Positions 48,541 to 51,170 of a DNA stretch of 51,170 nucleotides are shown here, piece after piece. The notes under the pieces were generated by a model that saw nothing but the letters and a program-made list of their open reading frames with translations, did not search any database and was not told the origin of the DNA. The stretch's first letter is position 1. Each line of letters starts with the position of its first letter. This DNA comes from an uncultured Faecalicoccus sp. Its GTDB lineage: Bacteria; Bacillota_I; Bacilli_A; Erysipelotrichales; Erysipelotrichaceae. The DNA is taken from NCBI RefSeq assembly GCF_944325745.1, contig NZ_CALVBG010000002.1, forward strand, positions 1-51,170, read 5' to 3'. A program made the position numbers and the translations under genes.

Positions 48541-50436
48541 ATGCTAAAGAAAACCAATGATTTTCTGGCTGGTCTTCCCATGACGATTGTAGCCGGTATA
48601 TTTCTGCTTTTGGATTTGGTTCCGCACCTGATGGAGGAGTTTGGGAATGCACCGGTGCAGCTTTTGTTTTTGCCCTTTGATCCAGCGTGGGTAACTATCG
48701 TAATCAGTGGTATTCCCCTTTTGTATTTAGCGATATGGCGGATCATTCATAATTCCGGCATCAGCAAAATATCGTCTGCTCTTTTGATTTGTATTGCCAT
48801 GTTTGCCGCCATTGCAATCGGAGATTTGTTTGCAGCAGGAGAAGTTGTGTTCATCATGGCAATCGGGGCATTGCTAGAAGAAGCTACGACAAACCGGGCA
48901 AAAAAAGGTCTCAAAAAGCTGATCAGTCTTGCCCCAACAAAGGGACGCAGATTAAAGAACGGAAAAGAAGAAATGATACCGGCAGAGGAAATCCGGCAAG
49001 GAGATACTCTACGTATTCTGCCTGGTGAAACGATCCCGGTCGACGGAACAATCGTAAATGGAGAAACCTCAGTGGATCAATCTATTATGACAGGAGAGTC
49101 TCTTCCCATTGACAAAGGCATAGGAGAAGAAGTTTTTTGTGGAACGATCAACCGTTTTGGTTCGATAGATATTTCTGCAACAAAAGTAGGCGAAAACAGT
49201 TCTTTGCAAAAGCTGATCCGTATGGTACAGGATGCGGAGAATAAGCAAGCTCCTATGCAAAGAATTGCCGACAGAGTGGCAAGCTGGCTAGTTCCCGTTG
49301 CCCTGCTTATCGCAATTCTGGCCTATGTATTTACCGGAAATATCGTCACCGCAGTCACCGTACTCGTTGTGTTCTGTCCGTGTGCTCTTGTACTGGCAAC
49401 ACCGACCGCAATTATGGCGGCAATCGGACAAGCAACAAAACATGGTGTAATTATTAAATCTGGGGAAGCTCTTGAGAAAATGGGAAAAGTGGACACGATT
49501 GCATTTGATAAAACCGGTACTTTGACCTATGGGCGCTTAGATGTCAGCGATATGATTTCCTTTGATCAAACAATCAGCGAAACAGACTTGCTTTCCCTGG
49601 CCGCTTCGGCTGAAGCCAAGAGCGAACACCCTTTAGGCAAGGCAATCGTGACGTATGCAAAGGAAAAAAAAGTTCTGTTGACAGAATCAACCGCATTTAA
49701 AATGACTGCTGGAAAAGGAATTATTGCAGAGGTGAATAAGCAAATATTGATTTGCGGGAATGAAAAATTCCTCACTGACAATGGTGTTTGTGTTGACGAT
49801 ATGGAGCAATCTGCTTTAGAGCGGCTGCGTACACAAGGAAAAGCTTCTATTCTCGTAGCAAAAGATCACAAATGTATTGGAATTATCGCACTTTCTGATG
49901 TACTGCGCCCAGAAGTAAAAGAAATGGTATCCCGTCTTTCGGATATGCACACCCGTACTGTTCTGCTTACAGGTGATCATCAAAAAACGGCTGATTATTT
50001 TGCCCGGCAAGTCGGTATTTCTGAAGTTCGAGCAGAGCTTCTGCCCGAACAAAAAGTGTCAAGCATCGAAGAATTACAAGCTGAAAACCGTAAAGTTTGT
50101 ATGATTGGTGATGGTGTCAATGATGCACCAGCCTTAAAAACAGCCGATGTAAGCGTCGCAATGGGAAGTATGGGCAGTGACATTGCCATAGATGCGGCAG
50201 AAATTGCTCTAATGAGTGATGATATTTCTAAAATTCCATATTTGAAACGCCTTTCGAACGCAACCGTTAAAACTATCAAAGCCAGTATTACCCTGTCTAT
50301 GTGTATCAACTTTGCCGCAATCGTTCTATCGCTTATGGAAGTGTTGACTCCTACTACCGGAGCCTTAGTACACAATGCCGGTTCCTGTTTTGTTGTTTTG
50401 ATTGCTGCATTGCTTTATGATAGAAAATTCGAATGA
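48541..50436 (+). CDS. Heavy-metal P1B-type ATPase (Zn/Cd/Co or Cu exporter)
   Basis: The 631-residue pump: TGES (184-187) in the actuator domain, CPC (279-281) in the metal-binding helix, DKTGT (323-327) phosphorylation site, SEHPLGKAI with the family HP motif, GDGVNDAPAL at the hinge. There is no N-terminal heavy-metal-associated domain or His-rich tail; the soluble start is only about ten residues. The last helices have VHNAGSCFVVLIAALL. CPC fits copper, silver, zinc or cadmium; context with TetR does not settle it. GGAGG lies six bases before ATG; the frame is open 40 codons upstream through the promoter region. Confidence 0.93.
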   Translation: MLKKTNDFLAGLPMTIVAGIFLLLDLVPHLMEEFGNAPVQLLFLPFDPAWVTIVISGIPLLYLAIWRIIHNSGISKISSALLICIAMFAAIAIGDLFAAGEVVFIMAIGALLEEATTNRAKKGLKKLISLAPTKGRRLKNGKEEMIPAEEIRQGDTLRILPGETIPVDGTIVNGETSVDQSIMTGESLPIDKGIGEEVFCGTINRFGSIDISATKVGENSSLQKLIRMVQDAENKQAPMQRIADRVASWLVPVALLIAILAYVFTGNIVTAVTVLVVFCPCALVLATPTAIMAAIGQATKHGVIIKSGEALEKMGKVDTIAFDKTGTLTYGRLDVSDMISFDQTISETDLLSLAASAEAKSEHPLGKAIVTYAKEKKVLLTESTAFKMTAGKGIIAEVNKQILICGNEKFLTDNGVCVDDMEQSALERLRTQGKASILVAKDHKCIGIIALSDVLRPEVKEMVSRLSDMHTRTVLLTGDHQKTADYFARQVGISEVRAELLPEQKVSSIEELQAENRKVCMIGDGVNDAPALKTADVSVAMGSMGSDIAIDAAEIALMSDDISKIPYLKRLSNATVKTIKASITLSMCINFAAIVLSLMEVLTPTTGALVHNAGSCFVVLIAALLYDRKFE

Positions 50437-50493
50437 GTTATATAAAAAAATCAGCAGGAAATCAAACGCAAAACCTTCAAAAATTAGAAGCGT

Positions 50494-50520
50494 TTAGCAC
50501 TCTGTGCTTGACAGTGCTAA
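50494..50520 (+). promoter_or_regulatory. CIRCE operator (HrcA site)
   Basis: TTAGCACTC-N9-CAGTGCTAA, one mismatch from the CIRCE consensus TTAGCACTC-N9-GAGTGCTAA. The downstream half overlaps the -35 TTGACA (50508-50513). Confidence 0.93.
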
Positions 50521-50535
50521 ATATTTGAGTATAAT
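50508..50535 (+). promoter_or_regulatory. hsp20 promoter
   Basis: Consensus TTGACA (50508-50513), 16 bases, consensus TATAAT (50530-50535). The leader carries a perfect hairpin ATCAAGGA-AAGC-TCCTTGAT (50546-50565). Confidence 0.9.
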
Positions 50536-50630
50536 ATGAATTGTAATCAAGGAAAGCTCCTTGATGGGAAGTTATTTCATGATCAACGGCTGCGTTTTAA
50601 CAACCGCATAAGAAAATGGAGGCGATGTAT

Positions 50631-51044
50631 ATGAAGTACTACCCAGGATTTAGAGGATTTGATTTGTTTGACGATTTCTTTGATAACGATTTTGATTTAG
50701 TTCCATCCCGCTGCATGAAAACAGACATCACAGAAAAAGATGGAAACTATCATCTGGATATTGAAGTTCCTGGCATCAAAAAAGAAAATATCCAGTTGGA
50801 ACTGAAAAACGGTTATTTGAAAATTACCGCAAACCGTAACACAAACAACGAAGAAAAAGATGACAGCGGAAAGATTATTCGCCAAGAACGAATGACGGGT
50901 TCTTATTCTCGTAGCTTCTATGTAGGCGATCAGCTTCAACAAGAAGACATCAAAGCAAGTTTCGATAATGGAGAATTGCATATTGTGATCCCTACAAAAG
51001 AACATAAAGAAATCGAAACAAACACAACCATTCCAATTGAATGA
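50631..51044 (+). CDS. Hsp20/alpha-crystallin small heat shock protein
   Basis: A 137-residue ATP-independent holdase. The short N-terminal arm (YYPGFRGFDLFDDFFDNDF) is followed by the alpha-crystallin domain from about residue 30: MKTDITEKDGNYHLDIEVPG, VPGIKKENIQLEL, RQERMTGSYSRSFYVGDQL, ASFDNGELHIVIPT, and the C-terminal I-x-I-like TIPIE. The ATG at 50631 is chosen because GGAGG is eight bases before it; two earlier ATGs lie on or next to that site. Control by HrcA is indicated by the CIRCE. A terminator follows directly. Confidence 0.96.
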   Translation: MKYYPGFRGFDLFDDFFDNDFDLVPSRCMKTDITEKDGNYHLDIEVPGIKKENIQLELKNGYLKITANRNTNNEEKDDSGKIIRQERMTGSYSRSFYVGDQLQQEDIKASFDNGELHIVIPTKEHKEIETNTTIPIE

Positions 51045-51046
51045 TG

Positions 51047-51072
51047 AGATCGGAATTTTCCGATCTTTTTTT
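51047..51072 (+). terminator. hsp20 terminator
   Basis: AGATCGGAA-TT-TTCCGATCT followed by T-run. Confidence 0.9.
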
Positions 51073-51081
51073 GTGGGAAAC

Positions 51082-51105
51082 AAAAAAAGGGACGATGATC
51101 GTCCC
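51082..51105 (-). terminator. Terminator for the gene entering from the right
   Basis: On the minus strand GGGACGAT-C-ATCGTCCC is followed by seven T. It lies 20 bases past the stop at 51126. Confidence 0.85.
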
Positions 51106-51125
51106 ATGAACAAATGATAAGGAAA

Positions 51126-51170
51126 CTACTCTTCTGTTTCTAAAATTCCACTTTTTTGATAGAGAACCCA
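51126..51170 (-). CDS. C-terminal end of a gene cut by the window edge, unknown product
   Basis: Fourteen codons, WVLYQKSGILETEE, end at TAG 51128-51126 and are followed by a strong terminator in the right orientation, which supports a real gene end. The piece is too short to assign a family. Confidence 0.5.
   Translation of the reverse strand, partial: WVLYQKSGILETEE

Overview
The window reads as chromosomal DNA of a low-G+C Bacillota. The best fit is an Erysipelotrichia-like gut bacterium. I infer this from the gene families, the B. subtilis-like order of the yqe cluster and the tRNA array, the Gram-positive Shine-Dalgarno sites, the CIRCE heat-shock element, and a cell-wall operon whose ligase and racemase look VanG/VanT-like. 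No rRNA, CRISPR array, insertion sequence or integrase was seen.

Layout. (1) 1-5.2 kb: the start of a transketolase N-subunit, then secA-prfB on the minus strand with the RF2 programmed frameshift, then two small regulator units on the plus strand (DUF2975-HTH and an XRE-membrane protein). (2) 5.2-8.9 kb, minus: manA, mutY, luxS, pfkB-type kinase, crcB, tightly overlapping. (3) 8.9-10.7 kb, plus: a C-N hydrolase and a P1 peptidase, meeting a PHP phosphatase/LMW-PTP pair tail to tail inside one shared terminator. (4) 12-24.3 kb, minus: a MATE exporter, then (read from 24.3 down) one very long, mostly overlapping gene row murF-ddl-racemase-acyltransferase-COG2509-yqeG-yqeH-yhbY-nadD/yqeK-rsfS-yqeM-pfs. 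(5) 24.5-25.7 kb, plus: a probable small RNA, a HIT protein and an anchored protein of unknown role. (6) 25.6-33.2 kb, minus: cca-rmuC-macro domain-mnmM, then tldD-tldE-sseB-like, then nanE. (7) 33.4-34.0 kb: seven tRNA genes.

(8) From 34.1 to 42.4 kb the DNA becomes more AT-rich and accessory. It holds XRE/membrane gene pairs, a decayed AAA+ ATPase, an ECF sigma/membrane protein/ABC transporter cassette flanked by two copies of the same terminator, two XRE regulators sharing a C-terminal domain I cannot place, and a lipoprotein whose promoter sits in the middle of a 40-bp palindrome. (9) 42.4-47 kb, minus: a five-gene uptake operon (binding protein, cytoplasmic alkaline-phosphatase-superfamily enzyme, two permeases, ATPase), probably for a phosphorylated or phosphonate compound. 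(10) 47-51.2 kb: a Nim-like flavoprotein, a TetR/heavy-metal P-type ATPase pair, an Hsp20 under a CIRCE operator, and the tail of one more gene.

The most interesting signals are: three genes whose -10 element ends exactly six bases before ATG (candidate leaderless mRNAs); a VanT-like racemase and membrane partner encoded as two separate genes next to a VanG-like ligase and murF; a candidate C-rich small RNA at 24.5 kb with a 10-base match to a Shine-Dalgarno region at 41.96 kb; and the 34-42 kb regulator cluster. All functions are inferred by reading motifs; no database search was run.
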